From Woeseia sp. (GTDB lineage: Bacteria > Pseudomonadota > Gammaproteobacteria > Steroidobacterales > Woeseiaceae), in assembly GCA_021773015.1 (NCBI GenBank), contig JAJFKW010000001.1, forward strand, positions 1,471,305 to 1,535,304: a stretch of 64,000 nucleotides of DNA, written 5' to 3'. Position numbers and translations under genes: made by a program. The notes under the pieces were generated by a model. That model searched no databases. It was not told the origin of the DNA and was given only the letters and a program-made list of their open reading frames with translations. Numbering within the stretch: the first letter of the stretch is position 1; every line of letters begins with the position of its first letter. Shown in pieces: positions 26,605-36,565 of this stretch.

Positions 26605-28830
26605 ATGACCACCAAAATAATTTACACCTATACAGACGAAGCTCCCGCGCTTGCGACAGAATCGCTACTACCCATCATCAAGGCTTTCAGCGGCGCTGCT
26701 GGCATTGTCATTGAGACACGCGACATATCCCTCGCAGGACGCATTATTGCCGCATTCCCGGAAAAGCTGAGTGGTGAACAACGACAGGCCGATGACTTGG
26801 CGGAACTCGGCTCATTGGCGACCACACCTGATGCGAACATCGTAAAATTGCCTAATATCAGCGCGTCAATACCGCAGCTAAATGCCGCCATCAGCGAACT
26901 TCAGTCTCACGGCTTCGATATTCCGGACTACCCTGAAGAGCCGGAGAGCGACGCACAGAAAGCCGTACAGTCCAGATACGCCAGAATTCTCGGTAGCGCC
27001 GTGAATCCGGTACTGCGCGAAGGCAATTCCGACCGGCGAGTTGCCGGGCCGGTGAAACAGTATGCAAAAAACAACCCGCACTCGATGGGCGCATGGAGTG
27101 CGGATTCGAAATCACAAGTTAGTCATATGGAACACGGAGATTTTTATTCCAGCGAAAAATCGACCGTTGTAGCCGCGGCAGGGAATCTGACGATCGAATA
27201 TCTACCCGATGATGGCGACGCTGTAGTACTAAAAGAAAACTTAGCCGTTACAGCGAGTGAAGTTATCGATGCAGCCGTTATGAGTATTGCATCACTACGC
27301 GATTTTTTTGCGCAGCAGATTGACCAAACGATAGACAACGATGTTCTGCTCTCGCTGCATTTGAAAGCGACCATGATGAAAGTCTCCGATCCGATCATGT
27401 TCGGACACGCAGTGACTGTGTATTACGCGAGCGTTTTCGAAAAGCATGCGGATGTGTTCGAGAAAATCGGCGTGGATGCGAGCAACGGAATTGGTGATGT
27501 ATACGAGAAAATCGCAGAGTTGGGCACCAATGCTCAGCAATCAATCAAAGACGACATTGCAGCGGTGTACAACACCCGACCGAAATTGGCGATGGTCGAT
27601 TCGGACAAAGGCATCACCAATCTTCACGTCCCGAGCAATATCATCATCGATGCATCTATGCCCGCTGCGATACGCGCATCAGGAAAAATGTGGGGTCCGG
27701 ATGGCAAACTCGCCGATACGAATGCACTCATTCCTGACCGTTGCTACGCGGGTATTTACAAAGAAGTCATTCTGTTTTGCAAAAAGCACGGTGCGTTTGA
27801 CGTTACGACTATGGGTAATGTACCCAATGTAGGACTGATGGCGCAAAAAGCAGAAGAGTACGGTTCTCACGACAAGACATTCGAAATTTCTGGCAACGGC
27901 ACCGTGCGTGTCATTGATCAGTCGGGTGCCGTTTTGCTCGAACACGCAGTTCAGCAAGGCGATATATGGCGCATGTGCCAAACAAGAGATCTACCGATAC
28001 AGGACTGGGTAAGACTTGCTGTCTCAAGAGCGAGAGCAACTGGAAAGCCGGCCATATTTTGGCTGGATCCAGAACGGGGTCATGACAGAAACTTGATCGC
28101 GAAAGTCGAAGCTTATCTACCACAACACGATCTCACTGATTTAGATGTTCGCGTGATGTCCCCTATCGATGCCATGCGCTTCACGCTACAAAGAATCGCC
28201 CGTGGCGAGGATACGATTTCGGTTACTGGCAACGTCTTGAGAGATTATTTGACCGACCTTTTCCCCATTCTCGAACTGGGCACCAGTGCGAAAATGTTGT
28301 CGATTGTACCGTTGCTGGCGGGTGGCGGATTATATGAAACGGGCGCGGGAGGGTCTGCCCCAAAACATGTTCAGCAATTCTTGAGTGAAGGGCATTTGCG
28401 CTGGGATTCGCTTGGGGAATTTTTGGCTGTCGCGGTGGCGATAGACGACCTCGCGGAAAAAACAGAAAATCGTAAAGCGCAAATCATGGCTGCTGCACTT
28501 GAAGCGGCGAATGGAAAATTTCTGGAGAACAACAAATCGCCGTCACGCAAAGTTGGAGAACTCGATAATCGTGGCAGCCACTTCTATTTGGCACTGTATT
28601 GGGCAGAAGCGCTGGCGGCACAAACCGATGATGATGAATTGCAGGCAACGTTTGCCGGCATCGCAAACCAGCTTGCGGAAAATGAAACCGTAATCGTTCA
28701 GGAACTAAACGACGCGCAAGGTGAGCCTGTGGATATTGGCGGTTATTACCACCCTAACCCGGAGAAAGTGGTCACGGCGATGCGCCCAAGTCCAGCATTC
28801 AACAAAATCATGGCGCAGTTGGAATCGTAA
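26605..28830 (+). CDS. icd: isocitrate dehydrogenase (NADP+), monomeric type
   Basis: A 741-residue protein, the length of monomeric NADP-IDH. Characteristic stretches are [20 protein letters not shown] at the start, [86 protein letters not shown] and the coenzyme region [19 protein letters not shown]. It converts isocitrate to 2-oxoglutarate and CO2 in the citric acid cycle, making NADPH. The monomeric form is common in gammaproteobacteria. It stands alone, divergent from the lipase gene. Confidence 0.97.
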   Translation: MTTKIIYTYTDEAPALATESLLPIIKAFSGAAGIVIETRDISLAGRIIAAFPEKLSGEQRQADDLAELGSLATTPDANIVKLPNISASIPQLNAAISELQSHGFDIPDYPEEPESDAQKAVQSRYARILGSAVNPVLREGNSDRRVAGPVKQYAKNNPHSMGAWSADSKSQVSHMEHGDFYSSEKSTVVAAAGNLTIEYLPDDGDAVVLKENLAVTASEVIDAAVMSIASLRDFFAQQIDQTIDNDVLLSLHLKATMMKVSDPIMFGHAVTVYYASVFEKHADVFEKIGVDASNGIGDVYEKIAELGTNAQQSIKDDIAAVYNTRPKLAMVDSDKGITNLHVPSNIIIDASMPAAIRASGKMWGPDGKLADTNALIPDRCYAGIYKEVILFCKKHGAFDVTTMGNVPNVGLMAQKAEEYGSHDKTFEISGNGTVRVIDQSGAVLLEHAVQQGDIWRMCQTRDLPIQDWVRLAVSRARATGKPAIFWLDPERGHDRNLIAKVEAYLPQHDLTDLDVRVMSPIDAMRFTLQRIARGEDTISVTGNVLRDYLTDLFPILELGTSAKMLSIVPLLAGGGLYETGAGGSAPKHVQQFLSEGHLRWDSLGEFLAVAVAIDDLAEKTENRKAQIMAAALEAANGKFLENNKSPSRKVGELDNRGSHFYLALYWAEALAAQTDDDELQATFAGIANQLAENETVIVQELNDAQGEPVDIGGYYHPNPEKVVTAMRPSPAFNKIMAQLES

Positions 28831-28899
28831 GGCCGTTTAAGCGCGCGCTAGAGTCAACAGCTTGCTACTTATGCAGGCGACGCGCTGCACTGCTACAGC

Positions 28900-29655
28900 C
28901 TACGTTTTGTAGCTCGGATCCTCACGGTCCAAGACTTCCCTTATTTCCTTCAAATGGCATTTCGCAAGCGGCACGATGAAGTCCTGCCATTGCCGCGCGG
29001 TCTTCTCTGCAACATCGTGCGAAGCGATTCGTAGTGGCAGTCCGCTACTCAACGCCGTGAAGTAATTTCGGCAGGCGCGCTCGAAGTAATACAAGTGACT
29101 AAACGCCACCGCAACGCTCTCACCTACGGCAATCACGCCGTGATTGGCCAATAGCAATATGCCGTGCTCACCAAGCCCTCGAGATAAGCGCTCGGCCTCC
29201 TCGTCCAGACCCATGCCGTCAAAGCCATTATCGATTACGATGCGATTGTAGAAGCGCATCGCATTCTGATCGATGGGTGGCAGAGAGGAATCAGCGAGAC
29301 TGGCTAATGCCGTTGCATACTGCGAGTGAACATGAAGCACGCAACGCGCATGCGCGTGCTTCATATGAATGCCGGCGTGGATAGCCCAGGCAGTTGGGTC
29401 CGGCGCATCGTTCCGCTGCATCGTCTGTGAGTCGTCTGTGTCTAGCAGCAACAGGTCGGATGCGCATACATTGGAAAAATGTCGGCCATTTGGATTGATT
29501 AGAAACTGCGTAGCATTGGCATCGACTGCAAAACTGTAGTGATTGGCAACGCCTTCATGCATACCAATACGTGCAGTCCAACGAAATATGGCAGCCAGCT
29601 GTTCGCGGTACTCTTGAATTGGTGAAATATCGTGTACTGGAGATGATTGTTCCAC
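28900..29655 (-). CDS. class II aldolase/adducin family protein
   Basis: A 251-residue protein with a GTG start (GTGGAACAATCATC). It has the family core: GMHEGVANHYSFAVDA, FLINPNGRHFSNVCASDLLL, the metal histidines in CVLHVHSQYATAL and a third in ANHGVIAVGE. Family members split sugar phosphates or act as decarboxylases or dehydratases. This one belongs to the adducin-head subgroup without a clear substrate. It runs convergent to the isocitrate dehydrogenase gene with 69 bases between. Confidence 0.88.
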   Translation of the reverse strand: MEQSSPVHDISPIQEYREQLAAIFRWTARIGMHEGVANHYSFAVDANATQFLINPNGRHFSNVCASDLLLLDTDDSQTMQRNDAPDPTAWAIHAGIHMKHAHARCVLHVHSQYATALASLADSSLPPIDQNAMRFYNRIVIDNGFDGMGLDEEAERLSRGLGEHGILLLANHGVIAVGESVAVAFSHLYYFERACRNYFTALSSGLPLRIASHDVAEKTARQWQDFIVPLAKCHLKEIREVLDREDPSYKT

Positions 29656-29751
29656 TGCGCTGCTCCATCGTTAACAAGACTCGTTTTTGCCATGCGATAA
29701 TCGTAGCGACCTACCTATACCCAAAGATGATGGTCGTGATGATCAATCGCT

Positions 29752-30180
29752 TTATTGCGCAGTGCTAACCCTCACCGCGTTAATCACAACGTCGGCAGAA
29801 CCATCTTTCGTCAGTACCGGAATATTACCGGTTGACGCAAAAATCAAATGATCGCGATCAAAAACCTTCGCAGCAATGACGTAGCCTCGGTCGGCATCGA
29901 TCAGCTCGGCGTCATACTCAATGCTGAAAGCAAGATTACCTTGTCCGGGTTGCGAGATAGTTTTGCGCAACACGACCAAGTCGGAACTGCCGGACGCGGC
30001 AAGTTCGGCGATCTCCAGTTCAAGTCTCGAATCGCGTGTCAGACCAACTCGCTCGCGCAAGACCACCACGCCAGCAAGCGTCGCCATATCTCTCTCTGGC
30101 GCCGCGACGACATCGGGCTTGTCATCCCCACAAGCAACGAGCATTGAACACAACACCAGAGTCCTTATGGCGTTTCCCAT
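29752..30180 (-). CDS. YbaY/YscW-like lipoprotein
   Basis: A 142-residue protein with lipobox CSMLVAC. The mature part is one beta-rich domain starting GVVVLRERVGLTRDSRLELEIAE, with FSIEYDAELID in the middle and a GYVIAAKVFD segment, matching the YbaY family, related to the YscW lipoprotein chaperone of type III secretion. No secretion genes are near. The role is unknown, perhaps envelope homeostasis. It lies 50 bases downstream of the PmbA gene stop on the same strand. Confidence 0.75.
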   Translation of the reverse strand: MGNAIRTLVLCSMLVACGDDKPDVVAAPERDMATLAGVVVLRERVGLTRDSRLELEIAELAASGSSDLVVLRKTISQPGQGNLAFSIEYDAELIDADRGYVIAAKVFDRDHLIFASTGNIPVLTKDGSADVVINAVRVSTAQ

Positions 30181-30230
30181 CGTCCACCCCTATACGTACG
30201 CCGGTGGGGCGGCTAGTCCCTACTTAGGAA

Positions 30231-31547
30231 TTATGCCCCAGAAAAATCGACATCAGAGAATACCATCGACGGCGCCAAAGTTGTGGAATACGGGTAGGGA
30301 TCGTTACCGACGGCGGCAAGCCTTTGGAATAGCGATAAAAGATTGCCGGTGACGTTCATCTCCCCGACCGGCTGGCCAACCTGCCCGTTTTCGATCAGGT
30401 GGCCGCGCAACCCAAGCGAAAAGTCGCCAGTTGTTGCGTCAGCATTGCCACCGAGCCAAGACGTCACATAAATGCCCTCGCCGGCATCGTTTAACAACTC
30501 AACGAGAGACTGCTCACCGGTCGCTACCCGCCGGTTGGAGGGAGTGCCGGTTGTCGGTGTCATACTGCTCTTGCGGCCGTAGTAGGTGTCCACGTAGATG
30601 TTCTGCGCGACCCCTGATTCCACAAGAGTGATGGGTCGTGCAGAAATACCTTCATTATCGAAGGTACGCGAGGCGAGTCCATGCGGGATAAGCGGATCGT
30701 CAACGATGCTTAGCAAATCGCTGAATGTCGGTTTTCCGAGGATGTTTGCCCAAAAAGAGCGGCCCTGCTGGACGCTTGCCGCATTAGCAGACCGCAGCAG
30801 ACGCGATACCAACTGCGTTGCCGCCCGCGAGTCGACGACCATGGTAGATTTGACCGTCGGTCCTTTATCGCTGCCCAGTCGTGCTACCGATCGTTCCAAC
30901 GCGGTCGTTGCTATTGCCGTGGCATTCGGCAGTGACGCTACATGTGTCGCACCAGCATAAAACGAATCGGACGCGCGTTTATCACCTTCGTCCATTAGCG
31001 TGATATTTGATCCAAGCCAGCAATAGGTTGATTGATTTGCACCGGCAAAGCCATTGCTACCGACGGTAGCGGACGCAACCGTGCCATCGTAAACGCCCGC
31101 GGTCGCGGACACGACGCGATCATGCTTACGAGACGTATCGTCGAGTGCGACGCACCAAGCGAGTCGCTGTTCACGATCCAATTCAGCGACTCGTCCGTCC
31201 ACCAAATCGAGATTATCTTCCGGCCGGTCGGCATAAAGCTCCGGCGGCGGAATTTGCCGATGAGTGTCCGGCTCCAGCGCACCCGTGATAGCGACCGCTT
31301 CCGTTAGAAAGTCTTGCAATCGATCTGGATGCAAGTCGGTGGTCTGGTGGCTTGAGTAACGATCATTCGCGTAGATCTGAATGGCGAGCTGGCGGGACGT
31401 CGTATCTTTAACTTTCTCCAACGCGCCGTCTCGATAATTGAATTCCACATCGCGACTCTGCGAGGCCACCGCCCAGGCCTCGTCGGCACCCGCGCGCTTA
31501 GACAGTTCGACCGCCGCCGCCGCTCTTTCCTTAAGTTGCTCAAGCAT
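30231..31547 (-). CDS. pmbA: PmbA/TldE, partner subunit of the TldD/PmbA protease
   Basis: 438 residues. N-terminal AVELSKRAGADEAWAVASQS and RDVEFNYRDGALEKV, then the C-terminal barrel with VDSRAATQLVSRLLRSANA, LASRTFDNEGISARP and YYGRKSSMTPTTGTPSN are typical of the PmbA half. PmbA lacks the zinc HExxxH and pairs with TldD to degrade unfolded or modified peptides such as microcin B17 or pyrroloquinoline precursors. Its ATG overlaps the end of the TldD gene by eight bases. No signal peptide is seen, in contrast to its TldD partner. Confidence 0.92.
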   Translation of the reverse strand: MLEQLKERAAAAVELSKRAGADEAWAVASQSRDVEFNYRDGALEKVKDTTSRQLAIQIYANDRYSSHQTTDLHPDRLQDFLTEAVAITGALEPDTHRQIPPPELYADRPEDNLDLVDGRVAELDREQRLAWCVALDDTSRKHDRVVSATAGVYDGTVASATVGSNGFAGANQSTYCWLGSNITLMDEGDKRASDSFYAGATHVASLPNATAIATTALERSVARLGSDKGPTVKSTMVVDSRAATQLVSRLLRSANAASVQQGRSFWANILGKPTFSDLLSIVDDPLIPHGLASRTFDNEGISARPITLVESGVAQNIYVDTYYGRKSSMTPTTGTPSNRRVATGEQSLVELLNDAGEGIYVTSWLGGNADATTGDFSLGLRGHLIENGQVGQPVGEMNVTGNLLSLFQRLAAVGNDPYPYSTTLAPSMVFSDVDFSGA

Positions 31548-33078
31548 TTTCGCCTCCTACTGTCATTTTGGAGACGAGCACGGTTGGAATGCCTTGCGAC
31601 ACTGGCACACTCTGGCCGTTCTTGCCGCAGGTCCAGCCGCCGGTATCGAGCTTTGCATCGTTTGCCACCATGCTAATGCGGCGCAAAGACTCTGGTCCGT
31701 TGCCGATTATGTTGACGTCCTTGATCGGCGCGGTCACTTTGCCCTTTTCGACCAGCCAGCCATTCTTGACGTAGAACGTATAGTCGCCGGCACCGATTTG
31801 TACTTGGCCATTCGTGTAGGTCTCGGCGATAATGCCATGATCGACCGCCGCGACGATTTCATCCTTGGTATGCGGACCGTCCTCCATGAATGTGCAGGTC
31901 ATTCGCGGCATCGGCGCATATCGATAGGATTGCCGGCGGCCCGAGCCAGTGAGCGGTACTTTGTATTGTGCTGCGCTGATTCCATCGTGCAAATACGATC
32001 GCAGAATACCGTCTTGGACCATCACATTTCTGCCGCAGGCATTTCCTTCATCGTCATAATTCAATGCGCCACGTTCGTTAGGAATCGTGCCCTGATCGAC
32101 AATAGTGACGAACGGTTCGGCAACTTTTTTGCCCATCATATCGGAGTAGATGCTCGTACCTTTACGATTGAAATCCGCCTCCATTCCGTGGCCAATGGCT
32201 TCGTGCAACAGAATCCCACTGGCGCCCGCTGCAAGAATTACCGGTAGCTCTCCGGCTGGCGGCCGGCGTGCATCAAACAGTATCAACGTTCTATCGACAG
32301 CCTCTTTGACCATCGCATCGAGTCTTTCATGCGTATACCAGGAAAAATCTTCGCGGGCAGCGACGTTTGAGAAACCCGACTGTGATTCGCCGTTTCGCGT
32401 CGCTGTAAGTTGTGCGCTAACCCGGGTCATCGGCCGGTGGTCGGTGATGAGGTGACCATCCAACGTCGCGATCATGACGCGGTCGTCGAGGTCCGCCCAG
32501 TAGACGGAGACTTTGTCGATCGACGGATCTGCCTTGCGCGCTTGCGAATCGACATGTTGAATGAGCGGTAGCTTTTGGTCGATACCAACATCGCTCCATG
32601 GCACCGTCACCGAATAAAGTTCGCCGGTTTGCTTTGGATTGAATGCAACAGGTGGGGTAACCGAGGTTCCCTTCGCAATTGCCGCAGCGGTTTGCGCAGC
32701 TGCACGCATCGATGGGAGGGTTAGATCTTCGGTAAACGCATAACCCGTTTGCTCTCCAACAACGACTCGTAACCCGACACCTTGAGAAATTCGCGAATTT
32801 GCGCGGCTGACAATGCCGTCCTCCATCGCAAGCGTGTTGCTTCGCTGATGTTGAAAGTATAGCTCTGCCGCATCCGCACCATTCGCCGTTAGCTCACCCA
32901 TTACTTGTGCAACTAGTGCGTCGTCAACTCCGAACCACTCCATAAACGGGTTAGCCGGCGTTGCCGAAGTAATAGATGTAGCAGGTAGAACACCGCAACT
33001 TGCCAAAAAAGCCGGCATTGACAGCATTGCGCTGCCAGCACCTACCGACTGCAGAAATTCACGTCTTTTGATCGACAT
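31540..33078 (-). CDS. tldD: TldD-family metalloprotease with a Tat signal
   Basis: 512 residues. The zinc site HEAIGHGMEAD is present, as are the core segments AEDGIVSRANSRISQGVGLRV-like MEDGIVSRAN and MPRMTCTFMEDGP. Unusually, the protein begins MSIKRREFLQSVGAGS, a twin-arginine signal, and then MPAFLASCG, where the cysteine could be lipidated. Normal TldD is cytoplasmic. Here the protease should be folded with its metal and exported, while the overlapping PmbA gene has no visible signal, so PmbA might be carried across as a hitch-hiker or act separately. Substrate unknown. Confidence 0.9.
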   Translation of the reverse strand: MSIKRREFLQSVGAGSAMLSMPAFLASCGVLPATSITSATPANPFMEWFGVDDALVAQVMGELTANGADAAELYFQHQRSNTLAMEDGIVSRANSRISQGVGLRVVVGEQTGYAFTEDLTLPSMRAAAQTAAAIAKGTSVTPPVAFNPKQTGELYSVTVPWSDVGIDQKLPLIQHVDSQARKADPSIDKVSVYWADLDDRVMIATLDGHLITDHRPMTRVSAQLTATRNGESQSGFSNVAAREDFSWYTHERLDAMVKEAVDRTLILFDARRPPAGELPVILAAGASGILLHEAIGHGMEADFNRKGTSIYSDMMGKKVAEPFVTIVDQGTIPNERGALNYDDEGNACGRNVMVQDGILRSYLHDGISAAQYKVPLTGSGRRQSYRYAPMPRMTCTFMEDGPHTKDEIVAAVDHGIIAETYTNGQVQIGAGDYTFYVKNGWLVEKGKVTAPIKDVNIIGNGPESLRRISMVANDAKLDTGGWTCGKNGQSVPVSQGIPTVLVSKMTVGGENA

Positions 33079-33177
33079 TGTTTAGCCCCCCCCAATTGAA
33101 AATGGCTACGCTGATTACGTTAATTGTGTACATCTATCCTATTATGATGCCTGATAAGCGAAAAACGTTGTATGCAA

Positions 33178-33783
33178 CTAGTCGAATCGCCTTGAGAGCG
33201 CGAGACCAACGCCCGCCCCGACGAACAGACCGCCGCTAAGCCGATTGAGCAATTGAGCATGCTGGCCCAAACCGGCTTTTGCCAAGCTCGCAAATCTGGC
33301 CCATAGTAAATCACCTAAAAGCAGTACAGCCAGATACACCAGCGCGAGCTGCAGTAGCGATGCTTGGCCGCTGGCATCTACCTGCGCGAACTGCGGAAGA
33401 AATGCTGCATTGAACAAGAGCGTTTTTGGGTTGAGCAGCGCAAGTAACATGCCCTGACCGAAATATAGAGGTGTCGGAGGCAGCGCGGTTTTGGGAATGA
33501 CGGTCGCCGGTGTTCGCCACCTGTAAATGCCAAGACCAATTAGGTACAAGGCCCCTATCCATTTGAAAATCGAAAGCGTCGCCGCAGCATATTCGATTGC
33601 GACGGATATACCGACTACGACGAGCATTAATTGCAGGCCAACGCCGCAGGTCGTACCCAGTGTTGTGATAAATCCGGCACAAAATCCAGATTGCAGACTT
33701 CTTGCAACGATGAGCGCTACGTTCGGCCCTGGGATAATCACCAACAGGGCGGTCGCCAGAATCAGTGCGATCATGTTGTCCAA
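33178..33783 (-). CDS. LysE-family translocator
   Basis: 201 residues with about six membrane segments. The N-terminal signature IIPGPNVALIVARSLQSGF and a central LNPKTLLFNAAFLPQF are hallmarks of the LysE/RhtB family, which exports amino acids or their derivatives. TTG at 33783 is preferred because AGGAG stands seven bases before it; the ATG at 33774 is an alternative. It begins three bases after the rhomboid gene stop, so the two are co-transcribed. Confidence 0.9.
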   Translation of the reverse strand: MDNMIALILATALLVIIPGPNVALIVARSLQSGFCAGFITTLGTTCGVGLQLMLVVVGISVAIEYAAATLSIFKWIGALYLIGLGIYRWRTPATVIPKTALPPTPLYFGQGMLLALLNPKTLLFNAAFLPQFAQVDASGQASLLQLALVYLAVLLLGDLLWARFASLAKAGLGQHAQLLNRLSGGLFVGAGVGLALSRRFD

Positions 33784-33786
33784 CGG

Positions 33787-34419
33787 CTATCTCCTACGAT
33801 TTTTTTTCCAATACATAATAAGAAAAAATCCGAACAGCATGCCGCCCAAATGTGCAAAATTCGCCACTCCAGGGTCTGAACCGCTGACGCCAAAGTAGAG
33901 CTCCATAGCGCCGAATACGATAACGAAATACTTAGCCTTCATCGGTATCGGCGGAAACAGCAACAACACCATACGATTGGGAAACGCCATGCCGTAGGCC
34001 AACAAGATACCGAATACGCCGCCAGATGCGCCGACCGTCGGCACGTATGATCCAGATACCACGCCAACCAACAGTTGAACGAGCCCTGCGCCGACGATGC
34101 AAACCAGGAAATACGTAAGAAATCGCCGTAATCCCATGATCTGTTCGAGCTCGCGGCCGAACATCCAGAGCGCAAACATATTAAAGAGGATGTGATAGGG
34201 TTTTTCCGTGTCGTGAAGAAAGCCGTAGGTCAACAGTTGCCACGGCATGAAATCTGGAAAAATTGAGCCGACTGGCCATAAAGCAAACCACTGACCCATA
34301 AAATTGGGCACCCAGAGTTGCAAGGCATAGACCAAACCGTTTGCGATAAGGAGGGCAAAGATACCGTCTGGAATACTGCTATTGCCGGTCCGACGACGCT
34401 GGAATACGTGTTGGTTCAA
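33787..34419 (-). CDS. rhomboid-family intramembrane serine protease
   Basis: 210 residues with about six membrane segments. The catalytic serine is in GASGGVFGILLAYG, the histidine in NFAHLGGMLFGFF, and the loop 1 and second-segment motif is HILFNMFALWMFGRELE. It cleaves membrane-protein substrates within the bilayer. The start is probably TTG at 34419, as no ATG is available upstream in frame. It is followed closely by the LysE gene. Confidence 0.88.
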   Translation of the reverse strand: MNQHVFQRRRTGNSSIPDGIFALLIANGLVYALQLWVPNFMGQWFALWPVGSIFPDFMPWQLLTYGFLHDTEKPYHILFNMFALWMFGRELEQIMGLRRFLTYFLVCIVGAGLVQLLVGVVSGSYVPTVGASGGVFGILLAYGMAFPNRMVLLLFPPIPMKAKYFVIVFGAMELYFGVSGSDPGVANFAHLGGMLFGFFLIMYWKKNRRR

Positions 34420-34499
34420 AGGATGAGATCTCTACGTGTATTAATAGTGAGATCATACGGGGGAATCACAGTTCAGTAAAAATGTGATTGTTGGCAATG

Positions 34500-34612
34500 G
34501 ATGACGCCTTTGCGAGATGCGAAGCAGCGGAGCAATCTCCATAGCAGAAAGCCGCTTGGGCTTCCGCAGAGATTGCCGCGCTCGCTACGCTCCCTCGCAA
34601 TGACCTCCCGTT
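34500..34612. repeat. dispersed palindromic repeat (REP/MITE-like), copy 1
   Basis: An imperfect inverted repeat. Inner arms GCAATCTC (34532-34539) and GAGATTGC (34569-34576) are perfect. The outer arms pair TTGCGAGATGCGAAGC with the reverse of GCTACGCTCCCTCGCAA with mismatches. The same TTGCGAGAT...GCAATCTCC wording ends the second copy at 39812-40042. No coding potential. Confidence 0.7.
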
Positions 34613-34655
34613 ACTATCCTCGCGACGTGCAAATTCCGTTCATCCATGGGGCCAT

Positions 34656-36377
34656 CTACGGTATAAATCGGTCCACCTTTCCCGTAATTTCCGAACCATC
34701 ATCGCCCCCAATCAGATAGATACTCCCACCAAGCTCGGCCGTTGCGAATCTTTCGCGGGGCGTAAACATCGGCGGCAAATCGACGGAGGTACCGGTTGCC
34801 GGATCGTACATTTCCGCGCTTCTGAGCGTATTGCCTCGAGTACAGTTATCCGGGATTATTGTTGAGCAATTCACGGGCGCACCGCCGAAAACGTAAACTT
34901 GATCACCCAGCACTGCCGACGAATGGTCATCCCGCGCCTGGTTCAATGTGCCATTACGGCTTGTGCCCCAAGCACCCGTTAACAGATCGAATTCTAGAAC
35001 GTCGTCTCTGGCACCATTCATATCACCAACAAACCCCGATCGTCCAAACCCGCCAATAAGAAGCATCTTGTCTCCCACAACTTCGATTGTAATTCCGGTG
35101 CGGTGGAAAAACAGAATATCCTGACCGCCGCTTGTCACCGAATTGTTCACCGATGGTGAATAGCCGCTAAAAGACAGCGTGTTGCGAATGCCAGATGCGC
35201 AGTTGGAGCCAACTAAGATTTCGCCAAGGCTCGATGCTGGGTTGTCATAATTCGCAGCGTCACAGAAACTGGGTAGAATTCCGCTAGTTGGCGTTACCGT
35301 TGACCAAAGTTCTGTTGCCGGGTCGAACACACGAATTCCATTCGAGACGAAAAACTCCGGCAGGTAGATTAATCCATCGACGACACCGCCAGGCGCATAA
35401 GAACCCTCAGGCATCGGCGTACTGAACGACCAGCTATTCGTTGCAGGGTCGTAAACTTCGACACTACTTAATTGGTTCGCATCTGTATCAATACCACCGA
35501 ACACATAAATCTTGCCTCCAGCTTCGTAAGCAAGATGTTGGCTGCGCGGCGTATTCATTGGCGCGAGTTCCTCCCAGGGCGGTAGATTGAAAGCCACACC
35601 GTCGCTTGCCGTGAACGAAGTCTCTATCAGTTCAATACGGGTCTTTCTTATGAATGACGTTTGAAATCCGCCACCATTGTCCGAGAACGTTGCGTCGAGC
35701 GAATAGCCTATTGGCCCTACACCTAGCTTATAGAACTCCCTTTCAGAAAATGTCGTCGAGTCGTCGTCACAAAAATTCATGCCGAGCACAACCTCGCAAC
35801 CACCTTCGCCAAACTCATGTGCAGCCAGCAATGCGTCGACCGTGTTGTAGTTGCCGTCAAACGTATCCTCCGAAAAATCAACCTGCTCGGTTGCTTCGAA
35901 TTCGACAAAGAACCCGCCACCTACCCACTGGTCTGTTTGCGCATCGTAAACCGTCGTGAGTCCAGCCCCGTCGGTAGACCCCAGTAACGAGCCGTCGCTG
36001 TCCATCGCGACGTGTGTCCAGCGCGGTGCGAATCCATCCGAGTCGCCTGTGAAGTTCAATGGATAGGCCATTTGACCGCTGATCGTGATTGGCGCACCAA
36101 GCGTGATACGAAATCGTCCAACTTCGATTGTGGAGCGATTCGTATTCGGCTGAATAAAGGTGAAGGATTCTGCTGTTCCAAAAAATTCCCAATAGTCTCC
36201 TTCGCTGAAGCTTAGTTGCAGCGACGTGCCGCTCGGTGGCGGTGGTGGCGCGGGCGGAGGTGGAGGTGCGGGCGGCGTATTGCCACCTCCACCGCTGCCA
36301 CCAGAGCCGCCACCACCGCCGCAGGCTGCTACGTGCATCAGAATGACTATTGTAAAAACGTGCTTTAGGAGTCTCAT
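34656..36377 (-). CDS. kelch-repeat lipoprotein
   Basis: 573 residues. The signal ends in a lipobox MHVAAC, followed by Gly-rich and Pro-rich low-complexity linkers (PPAPPPPPAPPPPP). Residues about 55-260 form a domain I do not recognise. The C-terminal half is a kelch propeller with repeated units such as GKIYVFGGIDTD, VEVYDPATNSW, GDKMLLIGGFG, DQVYVFGGAP and GGSIYLIGGDDG. Kelch propellers usually bind proteins or glycans. It is probably surface-facing or periplasmic; the role is unknown. Confidence 0.85.
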   Translation of the reverse strand: MRLLKHVFTIVILMHVAACGGGGGSGGSGGGGNTPPAPPPPPAPPPPPSGTSLQLSFSEGDYWEFFGTAESFTFIQPNTNRSTIEVGRFRITLGAPITISGQMAYPLNFTGDSDGFAPRWTHVAMDSDGSLLGSTDGAGLTTVYDAQTDQWVGGGFFVEFEATEQVDFSEDTFDGNYNTVDALLAAHEFGEGGCEVVLGMNFCDDDSTTFSEREFYKLGVGPIGYSLDATFSDNGGGFQTSFIRKTRIELIETSFTASDGVAFNLPPWEELAPMNTPRSQHLAYEAGGKIYVFGGIDTDANQLSSVEVYDPATNSWSFSTPMPEGSYAPGGVVDGLIYLPEFFVSNGIRVFDPATELWSTVTPTSGILPSFCDAANYDNPASSLGEILVGSNCASGIRNTLSFSGYSPSVNNSVTSGGQDILFFHRTGITIEVVGDKMLLIGGFGRSGFVGDMNGARDDVLEFDLLTGAWGTSRNGTLNQARDDHSSAVLGDQVYVFGGAPVNCSTIIPDNCTRGNTLRSAEMYDPATGTSVDLPPMFTPRERFATAELGGSIYLIGGDDGSEITGKVDRFIP

Positions 36378-36565
36378 GTCGCGCCCTCAAGTTCTGTGAA
36401 AATGCCGTTGCAATACGTGAATTCACTGTAGGCAGCGGACGTGCAGCAAGCTTGAGGAAATACTAATGGCGAGTTAAGGAATACCTGCCTTCTAGTTGAT
36501 GACACCGAAAAGGCGCCCGATTATGTCGACCGAACGGTCAAATTGTCAGATGGCGTCTGGACCAG

